NCBI GenBank assembly: GCA_964036155.1
Contig: OZ038422.1
Span: 20,607,201-20,671,200 of the forward strand
DNA from: Diploscapter coronatus
Lineage: Eukaryota > Nematoda > Chromadorea > Rhabditida > Rhabditidae
DNA: 64,000 nt
Reading direction: 5' to 3'
Each line of letters opens with the position of its first letter. The first letter of the stretch is position 1. The notes beneath the pieces are model-generated. The model made no database searches and was not told the DNA's origin. It worked only from the letters and a program-made list of their open reading frames with translations. The position numbers and the translations under genes are program-made. Shown here piece after piece: positions 1-11,314 of this stretch.

Positions 1-432
1 GGACTGAATAAGACGTCTTAAGAAAAACCATATTTAGAAATTTTCTAACCGAAAAATAACGCAAAAATCTATCATCCAAAGTGAACACATTTGCGCAGAT
101 GAAATATTGTTTGCATGAACATGCGTGTGTATTTCATGTTTTTTCCACACCGAACCATTTTATCAGATTTATCATCGTTCTAGACTGATTTTTTTAGCGT
201 TTTGGGTTTGAATGTTACGCTTTTATTCTAAATTTTTATTTCAAACTACCATGTTGCTGCTAAAAATGTACCCCTTCGAAAGGTGTATAGCTTGAACATA
301 GAGCTAACGGCATATTCAGTAGATATTTTTTACAGAATCGTTTTCATATTTTTCTTGAATTTCTTTATGATGATCTGGCTTTATTATGAATGAGTATTTT
401 AGAAATTTTGACAATGATAGAATAATTTTCAG

Positions 433-549
433 ATTGCGGCTGGCCAGTCGTACGAACCATTCGTGGAGGAACTGCAGCTGGTGACGAGCGAAACGGCACA
501 GAAGAAGAAACTCACTCTGCTTCCTGCACAGAACACGCAAATGGGATAG
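433..549 (+). CDS. Terminal exon of an unidentified gene (partial)
   Basis: A strong nematode acceptor (TTTTCAG) ends at 432. It is followed by 38 open codons and a TAG at 547-549. The encoded tail has an acidic stretch (FVEELQLVTSE), then a lysine run (KKK) and ends LLPAQNTQMG. GC content is visibly higher than in the flanks, as for other exons here. Upstream exons must lie beyond the left edge, because positions 1-432 show no matching coding block. Family not recognised. The reverse strand is also open across this stretch, but it lacks splice context and is taken as a shadow. Confidence 0.5.
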   Translation: MAAGQSYEPFVEELQLVTSETAQKKKLTLLPAQNTQMG

Positions 550-2422
550 GGGCAGAACATGGAGACGAGGGAGAACAAGTACAGACAAAATCATGATTTT
601 CTCTAATTATTTTATTGCAACTTGTCTATACTGTTAAAATACCTCTGTAATTGATGCATCCTTGTGCAATAAGTTTTTTGTCATAATCAAATATTCTCAT
701 TGTTAAACTGTCTAATCAATTTTATCAGCTATTTCTGTTTCATCGAATAGAGATTTTTTATCGAACATTTTTTATTTGAATTTTATCATTACGTCGTTTA
801 ATCGACTAATCATGCCTTCACAATTAGTCCGAACAACCAATTTTTGTGTAAATTATTGCAGACTAGAAGCTAGAAGCCATGAAATAATCTAAATCCTTTC
901 AAATTTTTGGCGTTGTTTTCAAGGACATGCTTGGATTTTGAATATTCAGGATCGAAGGAAATGTGAGTTTACTTTTTCTTTCTAATAGTCGAATGCAATC
1001 GTTACATCTGTTGCGGTACTAATTTATTCAGAAGAAAATGAAATTAAAATAATTCACTACCAAAATCGACACCTTTAATTTATTGCAAATATGCTAGTAA
1101 ATCCAAAATTGTGGAAAGCAATACATCATGATCTGCATAGGAGGTGTGAAAAAAGAATGTAAGCGGGAACAACACCAGTGAACTCATAATTGATAGTTGC
1201 TATTTGAGAAATATTGGGTTTTAAGGTACTTCCTTCCCAAATATCCCATTTAAAACTACGCTTCTACCAAAAACGTATTTTTGCAAAGGGGCGGAGCTTG
1301 GGGACTCGAGAAATACTTGTAAAATTGCACACGCAAAAAGTAGATTAATTGATCAGGAAAAGAAAATAGCAAATCGAAATAAACTTAATTTTGATATGCA
1401 TATTGTTGATTGGAGAGAACGTCCATACTAAAAAATTACGTTATTTGTCTTGTTTCTCTTCAATCGATGATAATATAAGAAAAAATTATTGCAAAAAAAA
1501 CAATCTAATTAAAAGTCATAATATCTGCATTCTTTGAAGCAATGCTCGAAAAGACTATTAGATATCAGAAATCCGAATCTGAGATTTTATAACTAATATC
1601 CAAAAATCGAGATGAAACTGATGAAATTGTTTTACAATTTGCACCATCAATTGATTAGATATCGTTCATCTACTCAGAAGATGATTGCCGTGTCATCTTG
1701 ATGAAGTATATCTCCATATCTCCTCTTCCTAATATGTAAATATGAACTGATAAAAGAAAGTTCATAAAATATTTTAGAGAGACGATGGAATAATTTAGTC
1801 GTTTTTAGTTTTTATTTTGAAGATTTGGTAGAATTATTGATACGCTCATTTATAAAATTCAGAGGGAGATATTCCTTCATTAGAACGACACAAGACGGTT
1901 TCCTCTGCAAATCATATGATCCCATATATACCAGAATAATAAGTAAGCGAATGAAATTTTTATAGTCGAACATTTGGAATCACACCTAGGAGGCATTTAA
2001 GTCAGACTCAAAAATATACGAGGAGTAGGTCGGAGGAGTGAAACTTATGTTATCACTTCATCACGAATGGAGAACATTTTTGAATGTCCAAGGTTAGAGA
2101 AATAAAATTATGATGAAATATTATAAAAGATAGGCTGTACGACCATTCTGGCTTAAATCCTTCCTAGGTCTGTTTGTAATTAATAAGTACTGCTATTCAA
2201 TGTTCGGTGTTTTCACTTTCACAAATCTACTTACTTTACCATGGTATGAGGGAAATATGAATTTGCAGAGAATGATTACATAAAAAAAATAGGATTGCAG
2301 ACCTTTTCGGAAAGTTTATCAAACTCATTCTATGAATAACCTTAAGGCTGAATTGATGAATTTGCCTAAAGCGCACAAAAATGAATTTGTAACCTTCGCC
2401 GAAAATCGTTGCGAACCACATT
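550..2422. other. Intergenic spacer, no gene seen
   Basis: AT-rich DNA between the partial gene on the left and the tail-end of the 2423-3332 gene. Reading frames are short and lack splice context. It contains one copy of a dispersed repeat (1216-1310). Confidence 0.6.
1216..1310 (+). repeat. Dispersed repeat, copy 1
   Basis: About 95 bp that recurs, inverted, at 51179-51275. Shared blocks include GGGTTTTAAGG, CTTCTACCAAAAACG and GCGGAGCTTGG. Similarity stops abruptly at both ends. A weaker relative lies at 241-294. No terminal repeats or coding potential were seen. Confidence 0.65.
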
Positions 2423-3332
2423 TCACTTGAGCTTCGTGTTCAGATCATGAATTTTCGAAGCCGAACGAACATCGTCGTCGGAGAAAACCGCCGAGTCATC
2501 ACCAGCCATTTGCTTCGTCTCCACTAGATTCCAGCTTTGCTGCAATTTCGCCTGATATTCGATTGTTTCCCCCCTCATAAAATGATTCAACTTACCCAAT
2601 GAGCTGCCCAAGGGCGAGTTCAGCTCGATTGTCTGCCAGGCAAGTGCTAGGTTGCTGAGGAGCTCCTTGACGATGTGAGTCTGATGCGAGTCGTCCATGT
2701 CAACGTCTTCGAGAATTGCGATCTCATATTGCTGCTGGACGTACGAGGCGATGTCTTTATTAGTTCGTAAGTCGCCTTCTCCCGATATGTGGTTGTCGAC
2801 GTACCCGATCAGCTTCTCCAGAGTTAGCTTCTGCAAAAAAATAATTAGTCAAATATAAAATTCAATGTTCATCTTAGTCTATATTTATCAGCTATCGTCG
2901 AAAGAAATAAGCTAACTTACCACGAGATTGCGTAGCCTTTCTGAAGTGCACGACGGATAAATGCGAAGAGTGTGAATGATGAACTGCGAACCCGAAAGGA
3001 ATCTAAAATATCCACATTTTATATTAGAATATCGTATTCAAAGTAATGAGAATTTACCTCCTGAACAAGTCGCTTGATGTCATTCGACCTGTTTCGAGTT
3101 GACGCCTTACATATTCCAAAATTCTTTCATAATCCTCGAAAATTACAACGTACTCTTCATCCTTAAATTGAGAATGTTGATTTCGCATATTGTTAGATCT
3201 AACCATAAGATCGCACTGTATCAGATGCTGTTTGATTCGTTCAATTTCTTCTAGGATGCGGCTGATGTAGGATATTTCCGGGCGTGTAGTTGCAGTTTGA
3301 TTGATTGGATTTTCTCTCTGTTCTGAGTTCAT
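2423..3332 (-). CDS. Orphan protein, 254 aa, three exons
   Basis: Exons in coding order: 3332-3058, 3002-2921, 2830-2423; all phases agree (275+82+408 nt). The ATG lies directly behind a TTTAG acceptor, which fits trans-splicing to a leader. Introns are 55 and 90 bp. The protein looks mainly helical. The N-terminal half is charged (for example ISRILEEIERIKQHL and FEDYERILEYVRRQLETG). The middle is hydrophobic (QFIIHTLRIYP), and the C-terminus is acidic (FSDDDVRSAS). There is no signal peptide, membrane segment or known motif. It lies tail-side of the zinc-finger gene on the same strand, 1.7 kb away. I do not recognise the family and propose no function. Confidence 0.75.
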
Positions 3333-5024
3333 CTAAATTAAGCTAATAGTATTTATCAATACTCATTTTGTGAAGCCCGAAGATCAATAAATAATTGCCG
3401 AATTTCGCAATTCAGTGCGCCACAAGAAGTGTTTCACTAATACCCCGAGAAAGAAAGATAATATGTTAAAATGTCATACGCACAGATATGAGGCTGGCAG
3501 AAGTTCCCAGAAGTGCGTTCCTTTTCTCAACTTTTCCCGTCACTGTTTTATCGTCCAACGAATATAGACAGAGCAAGGGGGAGGGAAATGACGCACCCAT
3601 CATGCGCGAATATTTTTCGACGCAACGCGGTTCACAGTGCAACGCGTTTTGCTTACAATTCATTTTTTATTGTAGCATGATACACGATGTTTCTACTCTA
3701 TCATTTTGGCAGTATATTTTGTATCAAGAGAATAGTTACATGTCGAATGATAGCTTTTGATTAAAAATGATTGCTAATTTTATAGTAACCTTAATCATTT
3801 TTCTCTCTCAAAAGCTATAATGATGCTAAAAATAGAAAGATATTATTTAATTGCCTAATTTCTAAAAATTTCTTCCCATATTCCCCCAAAATGAAATGAA
3901 AATAATTTAGGCGAAAATATGATTAAAACATATAATATAAATTCAAACGACTCTTGCAGAAAAAATTAAATTTAAATCTTTTAAAAATACCTTTTGTAAT
4001 CAGCAGATTTTCGGAGTGAAGCTGGTAGCGCTTTGAATGAGGAAGACGGAGTAGAAGTGAATAGCTGATAATCAGACCTTGAAATTTCAATCCATATCAG
4101 GTCGAATATTGTGACGAACCTTATAACGAATATTGAGAATTCTAAAAATCAGTTGTGTTTGGCTTGGAGCAAATTTTGCAGGGACAGCGAATGAAATGGA
4201 GAAAGGAAAGAGGGCAAATTGATAGGGATAAAAAACCGAGCGGAGGGGAAAAGAAACAACCATATGTGCCAACAGGAGAAAGAAAATGGAAATTGATTAG
4301 TTGTTATAATACAACCCAAAAAGACGTGAAATTGAACACATTTGATGAATAAGTAAATCAATAATACTTTGAATGTAAACGATAATGACGGTCAAACATT
4401 TGGGAACAATGACGATTTTTGTGTAGTTTTGCATATTTATTTACCACTAACCAATTTAATTGAAATTTCGTAGATTTATTCAGAATAATATATTGAAAAA
4501 TTATTTCCAAGCTTCAGTCTGTTTGGGTCATGCTAGTGAATTTACCAAACTAAATTCGAAATCATCATTTTTCCAAACTTTCGACTGCAACCAAATATCT
4601 AGAGAGCCCAAATGAATTTTCAGGATTAGTAATCGTGGAAAACGTTGTATCAGGTGTGATCGGTAAAATTAACCAGAGTAGAATGTTTTTTAGATCTCCG
4701 AATAATCACAAATTCTCAAATATTGTTGGTCAAACCAAAAATGTATAGTAGAGGTAATAGTTTATGTAAGAATTGAGAGAATTTCGTAAAGCATCCAGAA
4801 GAGTTATCCAGTATTTTCTTTGTAAAATCTTCTTTTGGCATGCATACATAGGTATGAGAAGCGTTCAATATCTGTCTTCATCGATGCATATCATGACTCA
4901 AATAAACATATTTTATTTTTAAAAGAAATAAACTTCGTAATTTAAAATCCGTAGAATATCTATCACCCTCTATATTATTGGATTATCACTAATTGTGAGA
5001 CTAACGAGCGGAAGTAGCTTCTCA
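3333..5024. other. Spacer between two minus-strand genes
   Basis: No convincing exons. Short open frames near 3488-3760 and 4087-4361 have no splice partners or recognisable residues. A slightly GC-richer patch near 3590-3660 may be promoter DNA of the 2423-3332 gene, but no defined motif was found. Confidence 0.5.
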
Positions 5025-7211
5025 TTATTCGGGTGTTTTTTTCTGAAAAAAATATTCCATAAAAAACATGGCATTTGCTTACCTTGGCTAGATTGCTATA
5101 TTTCTTCTGCCATTTCCTGGGCATTTGGTCCAAAAGATATTCACCTGAGTCAAAACAGAGCTTGGAAACAGTCATCACGTTGTCGATGTCCCAATTCTGA
5201 ATAGCATTTATTCAGGAAGAATGATATCATCATTATCACTTTATTAAATTTAAAATTATTAAAAATAATTTCTTGTAAGCTAACTTATATTGTCAACGGG
5301 CAAAATAGATTATTCGAGGATAGAGGGACAAGCAGACTGGCAACCTCCAACGAAATAGTGTGCTCAATGAAAAGAGCTCGAGGCATAGTTAGAACGTTTT
5401 CTCTGCATGCTCTAGCTACTGGTGACCTCTTTTTCCACGCTACTAATAATTATTATGACATTTTTCCAGTATAATTTTAACGATAAGCAAAAGTTATCTA
5501 GTCAATATTCAGCTATTTTAGATTGGTTTTTCATGTTTACGGAGTCAATTTTATTAGGGTCTAACTTTTGGAAGAATACAAATTTTCTAAGTTCTTATCT
5601 CAAAAATGAGAATAATTATTATGCACCATCCCGACACTTATTATCTTGTTTAAAAGAAAACGAACTTACGACAATATTGTCGAAGAAGAGTTCACTTGTG
5701 AGTTTCTGATTGTGTTTGGACTGGACGTGGGCTCGAACGTGGTTGTACTGCGATCCCTGATAGTCGCACAGCGAACAGGCATATCGAGACTGATGGCACA
5801 CTTCCTTCATGTGGATCGCCACGTGCTTCATCAGATCCTGGAAGAGGAATTACTTTGTTAGCTGAATTAGAAGGTAATTCGTAACCTGTCCGCCACAAAT
5901 AGAAAAGTGCTTTTTGCACATCTGACAGAACTTGAGTCTTCCGTCATTTATCATTTCCTCGATAATCAGCGGATCCAAACTGTGCGAGTCCCGTTTGATG
6001 CTCACAGAGGCATGGTTGTGTGCGTAGGCCATCGTCCTTTCATCGAACCGTTTTGCCGCTTGGATTTCCTGAAAAATGGTAAAGGATAATTAAAAACAAC
6101 CCCATTTCAGTATAAACCTGGATTTTTGTTATTATTCTGATGAAAATTTTAAGTTAATTTCTATTCCAAAATATCACATTTATCTAGCTAAAATAATTAT
6201 TTTCAATACATAGATGCAAACGATTCCAACCTTAGCGAGATCGAATGTGTCTCCGAACAGACTGCTGACATTGACATGAGGCTGCTGAGATGCAGCTGCA
6301 CTGGACGGATCTTCGTTATCGCATTCCCCATTCATTTTTCCCCCATCGTCTTCGTTCTCGTCTTCTGTAGGTTGAAACTGAAATTAAAATCGGTTTATTC
6401 GTGAACATCAAAAGATAAACAAACCTCTGTCTTGAGAAGGGACTGGAGTGTGAATTCGACCTGCTCCTGATTGTATGCAGAGGAAGTGGAAGGCATGTCA
6501 TCCGACTGAGCCAGTTGCATGTCGATCACATCCAGCATGGAAGCAGGCTCCATTCGGGGAATTGTCGTTGTCTGTGGTTTCTCTCGAGCAATATCAGTTC
6601 TTTTATTCTTTACAGCCTCTAACATTCTCTCCAATTCTTCCTCTTTCGTCGCATCCAGCACGAATATCATCTGAGTAGAAATTATAATAATTCAGGAAAG
6701 ATCATTGCATATTATCACAAATTGTCTTCAGAATATTTTAACATCTCTAGAAAACATAAGCTATAAAATCCAAAGAAATTAGAAAGCGTGAGTTATGAAT
6801 TGTGCTAATTCTTCAATCGTTCATTTCGAATTTGAAAGCTTTGTCAGATATGTCACTTTAATTTTGAATTGCACAGTAATTATGTCAATGCTGGCTTATT
6901 TTCAGTCAAAATGAAGATTAAAAATATCTCTAACCCTCTCATTTCTGTGTTCGATAAAGAAATGCTCCTTCATCTGCTGTTTGTTGAGCCGTCTCGCTGA
7001 ACAGATCGAGCATTTCCAGGGCAAAACCTCTGAAAACTCAAAGTGAGTTACTTTAATTAACTACTAGATTGGGAAAAATAAACTTGCCTTGATGATTGAG
7101 GGCGACGTGAGTCTGAAATTAGAAAAACTAAAGAGATTCAGAAATTCATTCGACTGCTACCTGCAGAGATTCATCGGAAACTTGTGGTATCATACAAATT
7201 GGACAGAACAT
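5025..7211 (-). CDS. C2H2 zinc-finger protein, four fingers
   Basis: Nine exons in coding order: 7211-7161, 7112-7088, 7029-6935, 6670-6425, 6377-6231, 6068-5886, 5837-5670, 5196-5083, 5042-5025 (1047 nt, 348 aa). The start is the ATG 12 nt behind a TTTCAG acceptor. Fingers: CPIC..THVALNH near residue 3; CSIC..KEHFFIEH near 32; CQMC..LMKHVAIH near 236; CSLC..VRAHVQSKH near 262. Between fingers 2 and 3 lies a Glu/Ser/Gln-rich linker of about 180 residues. Fingers 1 and 3 are each split by an intron, and the second exon is only 25 nt with a GC donor at 7087-7086. The last exon (18 nt after a 40-bp intron) is the least certain part. It is probably a nuclear DNA-binding protein; the exact family was not identified. 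It is divergent from the imidazolonepropionase gene. Confidence 0.82.
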
Positions 7212-8303
7212 TTGGCTAGCGCCCTGAAAAATCGGATTTTAAAGAAATTGATAATAAAGAGAAGCGAAATAAAAGAAACGGGGTTTGAAAAATCAATGAG
7301 TGCAGTTCTGGGTGCAGAGTGGGATAAAGGAAGGAGAGAAATGAAAGAGTAAAGAGATTAGGCGAATGATGTGAGAATGAAGACTGAAAGGGATTATGGG
7401 AAGAGATCGATCATTCCGACCTCACGAATATACCCACATGAAAATTGATGTGGGTTTTGCTACAATATTAGAAATAAACGGAGCTTTAGAAATTTTCCCT
7501 ATTATGCACATGATTTTATCTAAATGTCGAAACAACAAGTAGAGAGCGCAAACTCGTCCCCTCTGCGAAAGAGCGGTATTGTACAAAAAGTGGTAGTACG
7601 GAGACTCCCAAAATAGGAAACAAGTCATGTTCAGAGTGCGAAGACATAAAAAGGCCTAGTCTAGATCGATGATAAATCCAATGAAGAATTTCGATGCCAA
7701 AAATAAGCTTAAGATAGTTGGATTCGCTAGGATTTTATGTTCCAAAAACATGTTCATTTTGGGCTTCAACACTTTGCATGTTTTTGGTGTTTTCGTGTTC
7801 GGGCAATTTTTCTTTTTAATTTTTAAGTTAAATTCTCGAGGATATTTTGACACAACATTTTCCCCAGTTGTATGAAATTCGAGGAACCACTTGTATTCCC
7901 TAACTACAAGATGAAAATTGTATTTGCTTGCTAGGATTACATATTTTCTAGAGCAAAATTGATACATTTCTATAAAATGTATTCATTTTTTTTTTTCATT
8001 TTCGAGGTTGTTTTCTATTGGTAAGATTTGACTGGTCGAAAATTGTTTGATACAATTTCTATTTGTAGAATGTTTTGCCGAAACCAGCCTCAGAAGTCGT
8101 AATCGGAGGGTCGTAAACGATCCCATCTCGAATTCTGCATTCTGCAATTCTGCTGTTCTGTTTCTGTTCTGATTGATATCGATCGAGTCTGGGAGTCTCA
8201 AAGGCCATCAAAGAAAGGTTTGCGAGGACACAGCGCATTCTCACACCAAATTCTGCATTCTTACACGGAATATTCTCAGCTAGTCTGATTATCCAATTCA
8301 AAA
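7212..8303. other. Divergent promoter region, zinc finger / imidazolonepropionase
   Basis: Spacer of 1.1 kb between two gene starts. Open frames at 7422-7628, 7656-7967 and 7983-8301 lack splice context. Around 8135-8265 the phrase AATTCTGCATTC and variants recur, a low-complexity stretch close to the imidazolonepropionase start. No core promoter motif could be assigned. Confidence 0.45.
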
Positions 8304-10656
8304 ATGCACTATAAATTGCTGGTGAAGGGCCTGAAACAGATCGTGCAGATTACTGACCAGCCAGATGTGGAATTCTTAAAGGGAGAACAAATGAAGAACA
8401 TCAAGGTAGGTTCATTCACCTGCGAAAGAGAACAATTTCCTTGTTAGGTGCTGAATTCTGCAAATAACGATTTGTGCGTTTTAACTGCACATAACGGAAT
8501 AATCTTCTATGTTGGAGATGAACACGGATTGGAGGCATTCGGGAAGAAATTGGAAATAGATAAGATTATTTCAACAAATGGAGGCTAGAAAATGGATGAT
8601 TGCATAATTCAAAAAGTATATTTGCAGGCGTACTAATTCCGGGATTCATCGATGGTCACTCTCATCCGGTCTTTGCAGGGGATAGAGTCCATGAGTTCGC
8701 AATGAAGTTGGCTGGCGCTACTTATATGGAGGTTTATTTCGAATGAACTTGAATTTTTTTATTCATTTTAGGTTCAAGCTGCTGGCGGAGGAATAATCTT
8801 CACAACTTCTCACACGAAAGAAGCCAGTGAAGACCAGCTTCTCGAAGAATTCGTTAACGTATTTTTATTCTGATTTTCTTGATTTCATGAAAATTCAAGT
8901 TATCGAAGCAAATGTTGAGATGTGGCACGACAACTTTAGAGGCTAAAAGTGGATATGGACTGGAGACTGAGACTGAACTCAAAGTACAAATTCAGCTTAT
9001 AAATTCTTCGAGGATAATTTGACAAAATTCGTAGATGTTACGCGTTTTGGATCGAGCTTCTGGTAAAACTCCACTCGAAATTTGTGCAACATTTTGTGGT
9101 GCTCACGCTGTGCCGAAGGTATTTAAAAACGTTGCCGTTTTGAAAATTAACCAGAGTTCATCTAGGGAGCAAATGAGGAAGATCAGACAAAATTGATCGT
9201 TCAAGAGATGATTCCGAAGATCAGAGAGGAGAAGAACAAAGGCAAACTGCAAAATCTCGAAAATATCGATGTTTTCTGCGAAAAAGGGGTCTTTGGAGTC
9301 GAATCGACGTACACCTTATCTTAAAAGGGAAGTAAACAAGTCAGAAATCACAGATCCTGACGAAACTTCCCAAATAGGGGGTTTTCAATGACGCAGATGA
9401 TGATGGCGAAATCAGAAGGTGCTAAGTAGAAGACTGAAAGCTGGAAATTAGTAAAAAAAAACTCAATTCTTCACTTGTATTCACAAATTTGCAAAATTAG
9501 CTTACATTTTTGACGAGCGAATTTGCTCATTTCTCAAACAAAATAGCAATGAAAAACGGCTAACATTCCATGACTCCAGGCCCCTATTTGACGGATTTTA
9601 GCTTTACTATCGTGATTGAAAGCCCCCGTTTGGTAAGTTTCGTCAAGATTTGTGAGTTCCGATCTGTGCACTTCCCTCGTGAATTATGTCGACCTTAAAT
9701 TTTAATTTAGCCGAGAAATTCTCAAGTCTGGTCAATCTATCGGCCTCTATCCGAATTTCCACGCCGAAGAACTCAATTATATCGGAGGGGTTGAAATGGG
9801 AGCTGAAATTCGCGTAATAATTATTGCTAAAATTTTCGTTAATGCCGAGATACCGATAATATTCTATAGGCTCGTGCGATGTCCCATTTGGAGGAAATCT
9901 CGGAGGCGGGAGTCGAGAAAATGGCAGAAGCAGGCAGTGTAGCAGTGCTGCTTCCTTCGACGGCATTCATTCTTCGACTCAAACCACCACCAGCTAGGAA
10001 AATGATAGAGAAAGGTATAGAATAACATGATAAAAAATCAATATTCTTTTCAGGAGTGATTGTTGCCTTGGGATCCGATTTCAATCCGAATGCATTTTGT
10101 CTCGCTATGCCAATGATTATGCATTTCGGTATGTTCGCTTTTTCAGATATCGCAGTTAATTAGGAAATTTTTATCACTCATAATTCATCAGTTCACCATA
10201 GTCGCTATTTGTAAAATTCATCCGTTTTTTTTTTCTCTTCCCTGCATTTACTAGCCTTTAAGACTGGGGAATTTTACAAATGATGATCGTGGCGAACTGG
10301 TCAATTATACAGGAAGTCGAGAATTTTCCCATCAAAGTTTTCGATAAATCGGATAGTTTTTATGAAGATCATCTTGTTAAGCCTGTGTGACGATGCATCT
10401 TTCAATGCCAGAAGCTCTAGTTGCCGCGACTATCAATTCTGCTCACTCCCTGGGCCGAGGTCGAACTCATGGTGCTATTGCAGTACATCGACAGGCTGAC
10501 TTCGTACTTCTAGAGGCTAATTCGTGGGAACACATCATTTACAGGTAAATAACTCACGATAAGATCGTGAAAGTTTGGAAATATTGCAGAATTGCCGGGC
10601 ATGAAGCGATAATTTCGAAGGTGTTCAAGAAGGGAGAACTCGTGTATTCCAAATAA
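8304..10656 (+). CDS. amdh-1 / hutI-like: Imidazolonepropionase (histidine degradation)
   Basis: Twelve exons: 8304-8405, 8448-8583, 8628-8731, 8772-8858, 8900-8983, 9035-9118, 9166-9308, 9711-9813, 9870-10014, 10054-10128, 10382-10544, 10590-10656 (1293 nt, 430 aa, close to the usual animal length). The enzyme opens the imidazolone ring of 4-imidazolone-5-propanoate to give N-formimino-glutamate, in cytosolic histidine breakdown. Visible signature residues of this amidohydrolase: metal-binding [40 protein letters not shown] and [10 protein letters not shown]. Exon 2 ends at a GC donor (8584-8585); reading on gives TAG at once, while joining to 8628 restores NGGVLIPGF, so the GC donor is well supported. 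Intron 7 is enlarged by a foldback element. A poly(A) signal AATAAA lies at 10787-10792. Confidence 0.96.
9349..9654. mobile_element. Foldback MITE, family A, copy 1
   Basis: An inverted-repeat element of about 306 bp inside intron 7 of the imidazolonepropionase gene. Ends are CACAGATCCTGACGAAACTT and, on the other strand, CACAAATCTTGACGAAACTT. Similarity of the arms continues inward (GGGGGTTTTCAATGACG against GGGGGCTTTCAATCACG). It is homologous to 36816-37124. It has no coding capacity, so it must be non-autonomous. Confidence 0.85.
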
Positions 10657-11314
10657 CCACGCATCTTTTCATATTATAAATTCTTTATTATTAGAGCAAC
10701 AATTCATTAGAATTCACGAATGCACATCGAGTCATGCATAATAATTCTAAAAAAAAATTTCATAAGAACTATGAAGAATAAACTTATAATAATGGCCCGT
10801 TTTGTCGAAGTTAAGTGAATAACTTTTCAAAAGTGAATAATTATTGAACAAGATTACACTGTAATGCAAGTTAACAATTAAAGACGGTTTGGAAATGCCA
10901 TGACGAAAGACTAAAACATGAATGTCAAGTTTAAATTGATTGCATCAGAACTTAGACTGAATGAATGCAATAATATCGTGAGTTTAAGGAATGTAATCGC
11001 TGTTTATTAGTTTTTTCCTCTTCATAAACTTTTTATCTTGGAGAGTTCATCGAAAACTCGTTAAAGCTATAGCGACTATATTCTGAATGATAGTTTACAA
11101 TGAAAATAAAAACAAAGTGAACTGTCAGAGGCAGAAAATTGAAATTGAAACTGAGCAATGAATGATTACATTCGTATTCGTTCGTTATATGTTACAGCAG
11201 GAATGATTATGTCGTTGATTGAGGGTAGATAACAAATGAAGATATAAAATGAAAATGTGCATAAAAATTTCCTGGACGATGAAAGGATTGAAGCAAAGCT
11301 CTAGGATATGTCGG
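10657..11314. other. Convergent 3' spacer
   Basis: Shared 3' region of the imidazolonepropionase (+) and dex-1-like (-) genes. AT-rich, no further gene seen; AATAAA at 10787-10792. Confidence 0.6.

Noticed and set aside
3590..3660. Possible tRNA in a GC-richer patch
   Set aside because: No A-box/B-box pair or cloverleaf could be drawn.
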